Assembly (NCBI GenBank): GCA_030248135.1
Contig: JASANC010001532.1
Location: forward strand, 1 to 64,000
DNA length: 64,000 bases
Origin: Theristus sp. LFF4_11
Taxonomy: Eukaryota; Nematoda; Chromadorea; Monhysterida; Xyalidae
Reading direction: 5' to 3'
This document shows, one piece after another, positions 21,003-32,367 of this stretch; positions within the stretch are counted from its first letter, which is position 1; each line of letters starts with the position of its first letter. The translations under genes were made by a program, and so were the position numbers. The notes below the pieces were generated by a model, which saw only the letters and a program-made list of their open reading frames with translations, made no database searches and was not told the DNA's origin.

Positions 21003-23031
21003 CTACCACGCCACACCGTCACACGGGTATGCCCCCCCCCCGATTGATGAGGAACCGATGAGACGCAGGTCGCCATTCAGCGAGTCAAGTTGAAATTGTC
21101 TGCCAAGCGAAATACTGCAAGGTCAACCCGGCTTGTGCACGTTGCATTGCAGCAAGCTGATTGATGATGACAAGACGTTGCAAGCGACATATGCAATGAC
21201 TTTGTGCACGCTGCCTAGATGGTTGTGATAACGCTCACACTGAACCATATGCAGCAACTGCACGCGGGGTCTGCTTCAACCTAATCATTTCTTTGACCGG
21301 AGCGGAAGATTATTCTCAGCGGAGAGCAGAACATTCTTTGATGTTGCTGCCCAGGCAAGGCAGAGACTGACCGGTTGAACAGTTGCAATGCGCCGACTGT
21401 AGTCGTGTCTGCGCTTGTTTGCCTTGTACACCATACAGCACGGACACCAGCAGCACGCCGCGAACACCAACGCGATCACAAGCAACGGCACAACATTTGC
21501 TGCGATCACTGACATGATCAACCTGAAGGCAGCCGATTGGTTTTGTTGCACCGTTGGTTTTGTCAATTTTTTTGTGTTGGCACGACTTTAGAAGGAAAGT
21601 GAACGCTGCCGTCAAGGCGTGTTGTGCTGTCTTTTGTGAAACAAACGTTCTGACCAGCGTCTGGGTCAGCAGCGATAAACTGCCAAAAGGTGTGGTGCAA
21701 CGTTGTTCGGTTGTTGTTGTCGCAAACGCTTCGTTCAGCTGAAAAGAACCAACGCAAAACTACGACACTTACAGCCAGTTTGTTTCATTTTTCGGGCGTC
21801 CATGCAGCAGATCACAAAAGTACAGTTCAGTGCTGTTCTCGTTGAAATACGCTGCAGTGCAGTTGTGCACGAAGCCGAGCGAATGTGTGCACACGAATTG
21901 TTCGTCATCCTCTCCTTCGTACTCTTCGCACTCTAGCGAACCTGACAATTTAGTTGAGTTGTTGCTTAGACCATTGGTTAGATATAGGATCGAATTTAGA
22001 TAGATCGGTTGGACCTTGACTTGGCGCTACGGCTTTCGACAACGGTGCCATTTTCAAAACACTTTCGTTCTTCTTTGTTTTATTCGTTTGAAAATGGTTG
22101 TGATTTGTGAAAAAAAAACATAAAAGCAGCGGGAACTGCTACATGATTCTTCGGTGGCGTAGCATTTCTTGAGATCAGCGCAGCTTGATTGCACCAGCGA
22201 AATCACGCTATAACCGACAACAGTGGTCCACCAGCGAACACGTTGACCGCACATTCTTGTTGTTGTTGTAAGTTGCACGAATTCAAAACGAACGGCAGCT
22301 TCTCCTGCCTTTTCTACATGGCAAACGTGAAATTACAGAATGCGGATCTCACACAGCCCTTGTGCACACACTGCGCTGCGAATGGATTGAAGAAAAACGA
22401 TTTGTCAGGTGGTGTTGCCTGAAAAACTCATTGGCTTGGCCGGTAGTTGATTGACAGTGACGTTTTTCAAACGGCGCGCGACTTTCTGTTTTGCCGTCAC
22501 GTGTAGGCAAGAAAAGGAAATCATACTGACGGATTGCGCTTGACATTGCCTAAAAATATCTGCGTGTGATAAGTCGACGCACACCTTGGTTGCTACGCAA
22601 TAAATGAACACAAACCAGTCAGCACAGCACATGAAGTTTGCGCTGAACGGCTAGTTTATGTTTAAGTTTCCAAACACAAAAGCAACCAGATAAACTGCAT
22701 TTTTACTAACCAGTTGTTGCAGTTTTAACGTGAAATGTTCCTTTTGTTTGTACCCAAAGTAGTGGTACTACCGTATTACCCCCAATAAACCCCCATGGGG
22801 GATTAATACGTCAGCGACTTTTAGGGGTGGGGGTTTGGGGGGGGGGGGGGTTTGGGGGGGGGGGGGTTTTATTATAAAAATTTTTGGGGGGGGTTTTGAA
22901 ATGGCAAAAATACCTTGCATGGCAGGCAAGAAAGTTGCAGAAACTTCTACTTTTAAGAGATTTCCTTTTGTAAAGCTTTTGAAGAATTTTGGGGTTGGGG
23001 GGGGGTGTGGGGGGGGGTTGGGGGGGGGGGT

Positions 23032-23082
<51 letters not shown>

Positions 23083-26000
23083 AAAGTGCAAATGTTTTCC
23101 TTGGTCAGTTACATGCAGCATATTCGCGTTCTTCGGCACAATAACTCGTTGATTTCTTTGTTGAAACAGAACATTAGACGTGCTGTAGCCGTGGGTCCCG
23201 CTCTTGTTGCATTTGTTTTCCTTGACGTTTGTCCCTAAACAAAGTGCGCGACGTCCCTCGCAATTTCCACGTGAAATTCGTGCACTGATCTCGGCACTCT
23301 CAGTTTGTATTTGTCGATCGACTTGACCATCTCTTAGTAAGAAAGAAAAAAATCGACTTGACCAACTGTTAAACACAAATAAGTAATGTGTTTTCATGTT
23401 TCTCACACGCACTTTACCGTTTTGACAGCACAGCAAACGATTGGTGGAATGGAAGTTCATTTCAAATGCGTAAACATATAGCTTGCCTGGAATATTTGCC
23501 ACTAGATGCGCAATCTTCGAGCAGTTGTCGACACTGCACTCACGAACAGTGACGATCGTGATGATCGCTTTTGAATTGGGCAGCTGCTCTGCGCAGGTGC
23601 TTTTTGCTGTGGTCACTGAAAACCATGTGCTCTCTGGAGTCTGGAGGCTACTACTGGAGCAAATTCACTCGCAAAAAACTGCACGAAATTTTGAAGCTGA
23701 AATCATTTTGGAAAAACTGCAATGTGAACAAAAACAATGATAAAACAAAATTGAAAACCAAGCGTTCGGTAGTATAAAGGCGAGCATGGTCACTTTGCGA
23801 AGTGCTCTGCAAAATCATGAAATCGGTGAATCATACAGTGAAAACTGAAAATCATATCCATTTGCCATTTGGATGTCGTGTCGGTGATGAGAAACAAGAT
23901 TCACGCAGCAATGTTGGTAGTCCACTCACTTGTTCGCTTCATGCTGCTGAACCTTTCTTGGTGTCTTTGGTGGGGTTGAGCAGCACACATGCGCCGCGCG
24001 GTTTCGTTGAAGCTGATCACACACAGTACAATCCCAGTTGTCCAGTTTCTTCCTCATCGTGCGGCAAGCGGTAGTCGAATTGCTTAATCTGGGATCACAG
24101 ACATGGAAAGAGCAACGCAAACGGTGACGAGGTTGTAAGCAAATCACACACTTAGGCACAATTCACGGCAGAGAAGTCGTCGTTTCCGATGCTCATCGAT
24201 GCGTCAACTACACACAAAAGGAATTGTGTCTCCGCAAGGTTTGGTATCTCTTCTAAGATTTGTCCTGAGCGTTTTAGCTATAAAATATCTATCTATCTAA
24301 TTTCAAAATTTTGATGCCCCCCCACAAATTTTGCAGCTATCTATCTAAAAAATTTGCTCCAGCTATCTATATCGCTCCCCAACCCACCAGCTCTGGAACA
24401 ATGATGATTACAACGACCCCTGATTTTCTGTTCTGATCAGTTTAGTGGCATGATATTTTAAAAAAAGGGGTACGTAAAATGAGTGCAGTCAAAACAGCAT
24501 TGAAAGCGCTGCAACATTTGTGCATTTGTTGCATTCACTTTTGTTGTGTAATGAACAGAATGTTATTTAGAGTAACGTTTCTAATTTGTTGTAAACTATT
24601 CAAACAGCCGAAGTCATTGTCCTGCTATTATGTTTTTGATAAGTGGGAAAAATTGAGAGGTCAACTACGTTTGTAATATCAATATTTTTGATGGACAGAT
24701 TTGGGGTGTTTATTTGAAATTGAGTCCAAATGTGAACTATGCATAACTTTTTGATTCATTGCTGTTAGGTGAGTGTATTGCTTTTTTGCAAACATAAAGA
24801 GCATTATTGTTGTGCGAGGTACGATGGCAAATTTTTTTTGAAAAAGCGCGAAACTTTGCTTATTCGCGTCACAAAATGGTGAATCAGCTTTTTTTTTGTT
24901 CCACAATTGTATTTGTTCTTTTGTTTTGATTTAGTTGAAGAAACTACTGTTTTTCTTTAGTACCGGTTGGGGATAGTTAAAAAAACAAAATAAAACAAAT
25001 GTCTTCTCCCTTCTGCAAAAACTGAGTAACGATAATGCTGTGAGGCTCACACTTGTTAACGGTGGTAGGTACCGATGGTTATGATTTTTTTTATTTTAAC
25101 TTTACTGTTTCAATATCGGGTTACATACCTACATGTACATACACTGTGAAAGAACACACATACCCGTATTACCCCCATTAAACCCCCCCACCATTAATCC
25201 CCCCCCACAAATAATCCCCCATGGGGGTTAATTGGAAACCTGTTTGAAACACATACCCAGCGAATTCAGTGGCTGAATGCAGTGACATTGGTGAAATTGT
25301 GCTACCAAAGGCCCCAAAGGGATGAGTTAATGGTAATTTCATTACAAAAGGCTGTTACAGAAGGAAATCTCTATGAAAAGTAGAAGTTTCTGCGACATTC
25401 TTGCCTGCCATGCAAGGTATTTTTGCCATTTTTCAACAAACCCTAACCCCTAGAATTTTTTGTAAATAAAGCCCCCCCCCCACCAATAAACCCCCACCCC
25501 TAAAAGTCGCTGACGTATTAATCCCCCATGGGGGTTTATTGGGAGTAATACGGTATTGTGGAAATTGTTGAAATGGTCACCAGGTTTGAATTTTTTTTTA
25601 AATTTTCGGCTGAAAAATGGCCCAAAAGTATTTTAACAGATTTCAAAAGGTTTGTAGTTAATGAAAATTAAAATTTGGAAAACTTGAGCTGATCAACACC
25701 AAATGGTATCACTTATAAAATCCATGTCGGTTTCCTACTTTCGATCTGCACCTGCCCCGTACATGTGCTATTAGTCACCACGGCGCAGTCAGAGCTGCGT
25801 TGCACGTTTGGCAATGTTTTGCATCTGCAGTGTGTGTTGCTTCGTAACAACTGCCAGCCGCCGTGTCTTGCGTTGCACTTTTATTATGCTTTTCAGCGAT
25901 GCGGATAAACAAAAACGATTCTTTTATGTTTGTGATCACAGCTGCATTATGTAAAACTAACCGTCTCAGAAAAACGCTCAAATTTTCAAGATTCTCGGAA

Positions 26001-26477
26001 TAATGTACGTTAGCAAGTTGCTTCAAGTCGTAATTGCATATTGTTAGGAAGAAGTCCTTGGCTGGCTGAGTTGTTTTACTTTTGAACACATATGTTTTGG
26101 TCAGTGATTTTGACGACAACAGTATTCTTTTTTGAATTTTTGTCCAAGATCACTGATTCCGTGTGCCAGCGCCATAATGTGCAGTGAATCTAGCCCCGCA
26201 TGCTAACCTCATTTTAAAAGTACAAATATTTTTGTTCTGGTTTGCTGGTGCCAAGTGGCAACAGCAACAGCATCACCGTAAATTGTTTTGCAAGCTCTGG
26301 AAAGTGTGTTGAACTCAAGAAGACAGGCACTTGAGCGACGCAATTCAGTTCGTTTTTTTGACAAAATACCATCACGTGTATATTCGATTTTCTTTTCTTT
26401 GTAGTATCTGTACTTTCTGCGCCCCATTCTCTTCTTGCTGCCAGCTGGCTTCCTCAGCACACGCACTTTCAGTGCGA
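21003..26477 (-). CDS. Putative type I membrane protein, vWA-like and Cys-rich ectodomain
   Basis: I do not recognise the gene. Phase-compatible exons (minus strand, 5' to 3') are 24264-24167, 24088-24025, 23615-23418, 22592-22531, 22418-22318, 22183-22143, 21941-21773, 21522-21298 and 21099-21003, giving about 351 codons. Two further Cys-containing exons, 26477-26414 and 25850-25752, join in phase to each other but need one unseen exon to reach 24264. The first core exon has FLLCVVDASMSIGNDDF, a vWA beta-1 strand with the MIDAS-type DxSxS. SKAIITIVT...LYVYAFEM resembles later vWA strands, though the middle of that fold looks missing. A cysteine-rich stretch follows with five N-glycosylation sites (NAT, NFT, NCT, NST, NET). 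Then comes one membrane segment (NVVPLLVIALVFAACCW) and a CPCC cluster before basic residues. The signal peptide exon was not found. Confidence 0.55.
22771..23081 (+). mobile_element. TA-flanked MITE, copy 1 (right end missing)
   Basis: Starts CCGTATTACCCCCAATAAAC after a TA, shares ATTAATACGTCAGCGACTTT and CTTGCATGGCAGGCAAGAAA with the copies at 25163 and 27331, and dissolves into G runs. It ends in a pure G tract of 50 bases (23032-23081) with no right terminal repeat. It lies in an intron of the minus-strand membrane-protein gene. Pro/Gly open frames across it are homopolymer translations. Confidence 0.75.
25163..25553 (-). mobile_element. TA-flanked MITE, copy 2, inverted
   Basis: This copy is 391 bp. 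Its left end is CCCGTATTACCCCCATTAAA and its right end is TTTATTGGGAGTAATACGG, and TA lies immediately outside both ends. TA target duplication plus short terminal inverted repeats suggests mobilisation by a Tc1/mariner-type transposase (inference). Relative to copy 3 it is reversed. It has no coding potential. Confidence 0.85.
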
Positions 26478-28335
26478 CTGACACGGCACTATATGCATAG
26501 AAGCAATATTCAGCGTCAAAAGCTGCATTAGCCCGCTGTCTGCAGCTATCTATCGTCCAACAAAACGTCCCCTCCTATCCACAGGCACACTTTTTTCATA
26601 CGTGGCCCTTTGTCAAGTCTCGTGTCTTTTAATTTATTGCACCATTCATGGAACGGCCGGTCCCACTCATAACCATGGACAAGCATATCCGAAAACGCGT
26701 CATTTTCCATTATTGTCAACTTCACTTCTCTTTTGCCAATTCATAAAGCACCAAACCAAAGTTAAACGAAAGCAGTTGCAAGTTGCCGCGGTTTGCTGAC
26801 CGTTTGAAGATGGATGGTTGCAAACGCCTTTGCTAATAGTGTCGTTTTAGACAAATTGTTTTTATTGAACAACGGTATGCGTGTGCTGCCCTGAAGTTCC
26901 ATCCTGCATTGCATGATATGCAATGTTTACGTGTCGATAAAACTGGTTTTCACACTGCCCAAGAAATTATGCGTCTTGTATCGTATTGTCGTTGAATTTT
27001 TCATTGTTTTGTTTTGTTTTCTGTTTTTGAAAAACAATCGCACCAATTTGTTTAGATCGATCATCTTATCGATCATACTTTTTTGTACGCATAAATGTTT
27101 TCTTTTGCCCCTTGCGGCTGCGTACACTTTTTGACAACCCTTTTTTCAATTTTGATTTCTACCACTTTGTTGAGATTTTTTATTAAAAACAGAAAATTTT
27201 GCAAGTTCTGTTTTTTTTTCAGATTCCCGGTCGACATCGGCTCACTTCGTTTCGATCGACCGACGAAGGCATGTCGATTTCGTCGTCTCTCTAGCAGCGG
27301 TTATACAGTGCTCGTTAATCCATTCTTATACCGTATTACCCCCAATAAACCGCCATGGGGGATTAATACGTCAGCGACTTTTAGGGGTGGGGGTTTATTG
27401 GGGGGGGGGGGGGTTATTTACAAAAAATTCTGGGGGTGGGGGTTTGTTGAAAAATGGTAAAAATACCTTGCATGGCAGGCAAGAAAGTCGCAGAAACTTC
27501 TACTTTTCACAGAGATTTCCTTCTGTAACAGCCTTTTGTAATGAAATTGCCATTAACTCATCCCTTTGGGGCCTTTGGTAGCACAATTTCACCAATGTCA
27601 CTGCATTCAGCCACTGAATTCGCTGGGTATGTCTTTCAAACAGGTTTCCAATTAACCCCCATGGGGATTATTTGTGGGGGGGGATTATTCGGAAACTGGT
27701 CGGGGGTGGGGGTTTATTGGTGGGGAGGGGGGGATTAATGGTGGGGGGGGGTTTAATGGTGGTAATACGGTAAATGCTTTTCGGGACAAACATTTTAAAA
27801 GCACTGAAAAATAAACTGCAAAGATTTCGACGGCTACCCAGCGATATTTAAATCATATCGGGGGGATATATGTTGCCACTGCCACTAGCAAGAATTGACC
27901 CGAGACGAAAACGAACGAAACAAGCGACGCTAAGCGAACTATGATGATGGCATTCGATGTTCAAAATGGTTTGTGATGCTTGTGTAGCATGTGCTTCATT
28001 CTTTGCTGACTTTGCATAAAGCGCCATAGGTCGATGGCTAAAACTGAAGTCCAAATAAACATTTGTTCACTTGGCATTCGTTTCCTGACATCAATTTTAT
28101 AGCCGGTTGAAAATGGGGATAGAAATTAAAAAGTGTGACAATGTGCAGATAACATGAGAGACTGGCCGGTCGTTCTTTGGAATGAGCTGACGCATTGCTC
28201 ACATTTCATTGCTTCCGCTGCTTTCAATCAGTTTATATGCTGAAAATGTGTCACTTTTAGGTCTTTTGAAACCATTTTGCACTTCTTTCCACTTCACCGG
28301 GTGTTTTGTTAATTTGTTGCCTTTTTGAATGCAAG
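26478..28335. other. Spacer with MITE copy 3; no convincing gene
   Basis: Apart from the MITE at 27331-27770 this is mostly A/T-rich. A minus-strand frame at 26710-26546 (54 codons, starting MENDAFSDML, ending GGDVLLDDR) is less A/T-rich than its surroundings but matches nothing I know. It could be an unmodelled exon of the membrane-protein gene or chance. Confidence 0.35.
27331..27770 (+). mobile_element. TA-flanked MITE, copy 3
   Basis: This 440-bp copy runs from CCGTATTACCCCCAATAAAC to TTTAATGGTGGTAATACGG with TA on both outer sides. It is the most complete copy. The interior is shared with copy 2 (CTTTGGTAGCACAATTTCAC, CATTCAGCCACTGAATTCGC). G-rich subterminal blocks vary in length between copies. 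Confidence 0.88.
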
Positions 28336-30066
28336 CATTTCTATCGACAAAGAGCGTTGTGTGCAAAAAGTGACATCTGTCGCACGGCTTTTGGTGCTGT
28401 CAACAACAATGAAAGTTTTTTTGGTGGCCTGCAAAGCGTCTCTAATGATTCTTGGAAGCAAAGTAAACCCGGTGCTGTGTCACACACCAATGAAATCACG
28501 CTGTAATGTCGCACGTTTGGGGGGGGGCTGCGCTGGTTTCATTTTGCCAGGCGAGGCGCTCGCAGGGAAAGCTTGGTCGAAAACAACAACTCCTGTTCTT
28601 CGTCTTTCTGTCTTGTAAGTGCTGTTCACCCCGTGTGTGTTTGTGCGCCCTCACCAGGCTGAAAGTTTTGTGAACCTTTTGTGTGAAAAGGGCTCACATA
28701 ACTTTTCGAACGCTGCGAAGTTTTTCAGCACGTGGCAGAAAGCTCAGTGTATTCAGCGAATCAGCACGATTGTGGCTGATTATGTACACAACAAAACGGT
28801 ATAGCCGTCTACGCTTAACACTGATTTTAGTCGGGTTTCTTTGTTTTTCCCGATGCAAAAGTGTGCGCACGCGTCGCTGAAACTGGCGGGCCTGCACAGT
28901 CCGTATGTTTTCAGAAAATTATGAAACCGTCAAATATGTGCTTTTACTCGTTTTTTCTCTCTGCGATGAATGAACATTGCCAGGTGAGTTTGTTTCAGCT
29001 TGTACGTGGTTTTTTTCACGTAAAAATCAACTTAAAGAAAAAACGCTACCTGCACTGTTTTTCTTGAGAGTTTCTGGTCTTGTTCTGCAAGTTCCTAACG
29101 TACAACCGAGTTGTGCTGCGCTACGCAGTTGCACCGCAACAAGCGAAACTTCGAAACGGTTTTTATGAAAGCCGCGTTTGATAAACGAGCTGTCATTTCG
29201 ATTCAATTAGCTCAAATAGTCCGCCTGAGTGAAACAAAAACATTATTTCAGAGAGTTTATGTTTTTCAGGTTTGAACTGGCAGCTGTCGCCGTTGTTTGC
29301 AGCGGCTGAGGCGAAACGCGACATGCCGTTCACACCAGCGCCCGCACAGCAACGGCACACCGGTCCTGCTGCTTGCATTCATCTTTGTCCTCTGGTTTTT
29401 TTATCATGTTGATTGGATTTGCCATTTTTTCGGTTATAATGACGTTATAATGCTCAGATTTTGCTATGCACTCAAACAATAAACATCAACAGAAATAATA
29501 CGAACAGACTGTTGGTCCAATGTAGACTCAACAAATCTGTTGGTATGATGTTTCTGTTGAGTTGGTTTGATTGAGTGCAGGCAGAAGACAGAGCTGAATA
29601 AGTACACATTGTAGTTTGTCCAAAGTTCCTAGTCTAATATCAATTTTTTTAGTTCTGCGACTCAATGCGCTTGCAGACATGGAAAGGAAACCAGTTTCAA
29701 TCTTTATTTGGCAATTCAAAATACAGCAAGCGAGTCGGCCCTATTTGGGGTGACTCGAGTCACTTTACCAATTCTGAATTCCGCGTCATGATGAAACTGA
29801 TATTTACCTATCTATGCGCGCATTTCTCGGAACCAAAATAAAAGATAATAGTTTACTTACAGCTTTTTTTCACGGGGTATCTGAGTTCAAACGAGGCACT
29901 GAGCCGTGTGATCGGAAACGAATGTTCGATTGTTACGCAGTGAAGAGTGCACAAAACATTTGTGTTAATTTGCAGCGTCCCTGGCGGAATGGTTCTCAAA
30001 ACAGGCTGAGCATGATGTGCGAACGAACACGACCGCCAGTGCTTTCGCTGCGTCGCCCTCATGCAG
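28336..30066 (+). CDS. Possible multi-exon gene of unknown function (partial)
   Basis: I do not recognise this. Six candidate exons bounded by AG/GT join without a frame break: 28336-28462, 28658-28798, 28915-28983, 29092-29158, 29270-29362 and 29976-30066, about 196 codons. Each is the only, or the longest, open frame at its splice phase. Visible pieces are ARLLVLSTTMKVFLVACKAS, FSNAAKFFSTWQKAQCIQRI, LTYNRVVLRYAVAPQQAKL, LNWQLSPLFAAAEAKR and ASLAEWFSKQAEHD. It looks mostly helical and soluble. The start, the last exon and any domain are unknown. The exon at 28336 has a competing open frame, and a good-looking exon at 28861-28902 is out of phase with this chain. It may instead be several non-coding open stretches. 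Confidence 0.3.
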
Positions 30067-31711
30067 GTCAGCTGAATACTTTTCGCTCGCTTTTCGACAG
30101 GTTTATAAAGCTGACTGAACGTAATTGGTGCTTTATGAGCGACACAGCAGTCTCGGCCTTTTTATGTTTTCAGATAAACAATGCTGAGAAACTTTGCTTG
30201 GGTGTTCTTTTTAATTCTTATGCTCACAGGTTTTCCTTGAATGTAACCTTTTGTGTGTTTTTAGCTTTTTCGACGTTGATTGGTTGTTTAACTGTGAGCT
30301 TTTTACAGAGCTGACTACTGTGGGTTATGAAATCGTTTGAATTTTTGAATTACCGATTGAGTTTTGTTTCACAATGAACACCGTGTATACCTGGATAAAG
30401 CTTCTTATCTTACACATTACCGTGTAGAGGTGGCACGAAAAATTTTCCGGAAATTATTCGGAATTTTAGATTTTTTTGAGTCAAAATAAAATTCCGTAAT
30501 GTTACCAAACTTTTTTTTACCGAAAATCAATTTTTTACAGCTTATTTTTGGTGTTAAATGAGCGGAATAGTGTTGAATTGCGATTAGTATACGTGATCGT
30601 GCGTGTTTTTATTGAACATTTATTACTTTTAGTGTTTTTTCCTGCCGATGCCCAACATAAACTGACTTTTATCTCCCTGAGTTCTTGCCCCAAATTGCTG
30701 AACTTTGTGACGCGGCGGCCAACGACGTTCTTCCCTCCTCCACCATTATTAACATTTCAACTAATTATCAGCAGTGAGTTTGTAGCTGTTGATTTTTTAA
30801 TCTTATTTGTTGCTGTTAATGCGCATTTGTTGAGCTTACAGGCTACAGCTTACGAGCTTACATTTGTAAAAATCATAAATTATTGACACTCAATAAACTT
30901 GGAACACGCGTCAGACAGAAATTCGTCAGGATTTATTTTTGTTATATTTGCCACCTTAAAAAGGTTACATCTGCCATGTTTGGTTCAACGTCGTTAGTTT
31001 TCAGCAACATTTCCTCCAGCATCATTTGTTTTTTATGTAAACTCTCATTTGGTCATTTTTTATTGCTGGAAAATTTCCTGAAAATTTTCAAACTTTATTT
31101 TTTCGAAAATTTCTACATCTACCACAGTGTAGTTTTTTTGTCAAGTTTTCCAAGCTGTAATTTAGAGGGAGTCTATAAAAGTGTCGAACGTGTTTTGTCG
31201 GTTCCTGTTCACAGACCATTTGCAAAAGTAACGTCCTCTTAGCAGCAGGGCTGAAACGTGGGTCGCAGTCGTGCGAAAGAACGACAAAAGTGTCACTTAT
31301 ACACATTTGAAAAAGTGGCAAAACAGCGACCAAAGAAAACGCACAAGTCTGGCTGATGGCACTCAGTGTGCAGCTGTTGTGGTAGCTTGTCTTTTTTTGC
31401 TTACGAAATGTCCGTTAGTCAACTTATGGTCACTTTGCAGCTGACTTAGAAAATCGTGGTGTAACCAGAATGAACCCGCAAGATGTATATGCCTCAAAAA
31501 TTCTCTTCAATCGTTGTCTCTTGCGTCATCTGTTTGTCTGCAACTGTGTGTCACCACCACCACTATGCTTCCACTATTTGCGTCAATGTTATTGCTGAGT
31601 GTATTATTCAATTTTTGTTTCTCTTCATCAATGTTGTGTACTGACGGTTGATTACGACGACAAGAATGAAAGCAGCATTGCCAGTTCAGCGGACAACGTT
31701 CACTGAACAGC
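30067..31711. other. A/T-rich spacer and SVIL 5' region
   Basis: Long A/T-rich stretches contain short open frames of hydrophobic composition and no recognisable domain. The SVIL 5' UTR and promoter should lie toward the right end, but I cannot place a transcription start. Confidence 0.35.
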
Positions 31712-32367
31712 ATGCGTCGTGCTAACGACGACACTGACGAGCTGACGTCTGTATCCGCTCAACTGTCCTACCTTGAACTGTTCTCATTGGTGTTCCTGCT
31801 GTTGACTGTGGTCAATGTGTTTCTGAATCGATATTTACTTGCGAGAAGACGTCGACTAGAAACGCAACAGCAACAGCAAGCAAGGCAAACTGTTGAGCGA
31901 CGCACACAGCGTGACACATCAACACCGTTGCTTGGCACGCTCGATCGATTGAACGGTACAACGGTTTCCGAGGAGGAAAACGAACCCCGCAACAATCACA
32001 ATTCCAATCTTCTGGCACACCCCACAAAGCTAAATCAAACTGGCGAAACAGAACCACCATATGATTTGGTATTGCTCAATCAAGACGACGCTTCCGAAAC
32101 TGTGAAAGAAACCGTGAAATTTCGCATCTCTGCCGAAGAACTTTGCTCAAACAAAATCGAAACCGATAAGACAAAGGCACAAACTCCATCCAACCTTGAA
32201 GGTGCATCAGATCAATCAGGTCGCGAATTACAGAGGAACACGAATTGCAAGGTTTACTGTACTTCGGACGAATTGGCGGACGTTGAGACCAGTGATAGCT
32301 TTGAGCAACAGGACTTTCTGGACACAAATCCATCGCAGCTGCCTGTGTTGAGCATGTTTGCCGTTCG
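31712..32367 (+). other. SVIL model exon 1 with hydrophobic helix
   Basis: 219 codons open at ATG 31712. Residues 21-39 (LELFSLVFLLLTVVNVFLN) are hydrophobic and are followed at once by RYLLARRRR, the layout of a signal anchor. A Gln run and an acidic, Thr/Asn-rich tail follow. The exon can end at a donor in CG/GTAATA, in phase with the exon at 32806. If unspliced, a TAA follows one codon later, so this could also be a separate 219-residue single-pass membrane protein. Assignment to SVIL rests on phase, distance and the basic character of the next exon (PRTKRRRRRELELEAKR). Confidence 0.5.

Noticed and set aside
22054..22278. Start codon at 22253 (minus, MCGQRVRWW) as signal peptide of the membrane protein
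   Set aside because: A phase-consistent upstream exon chain joins at 22183, which makes this start unnecessary, though it remains possible for a short isoform.
22768..23616. 282-codon minus-strand open frame
   Set aside because: It merges a real-looking exon (23418-23615) with intron and the poly-G tract of a MITE. Only the exon part is kept in the membrane-protein model.
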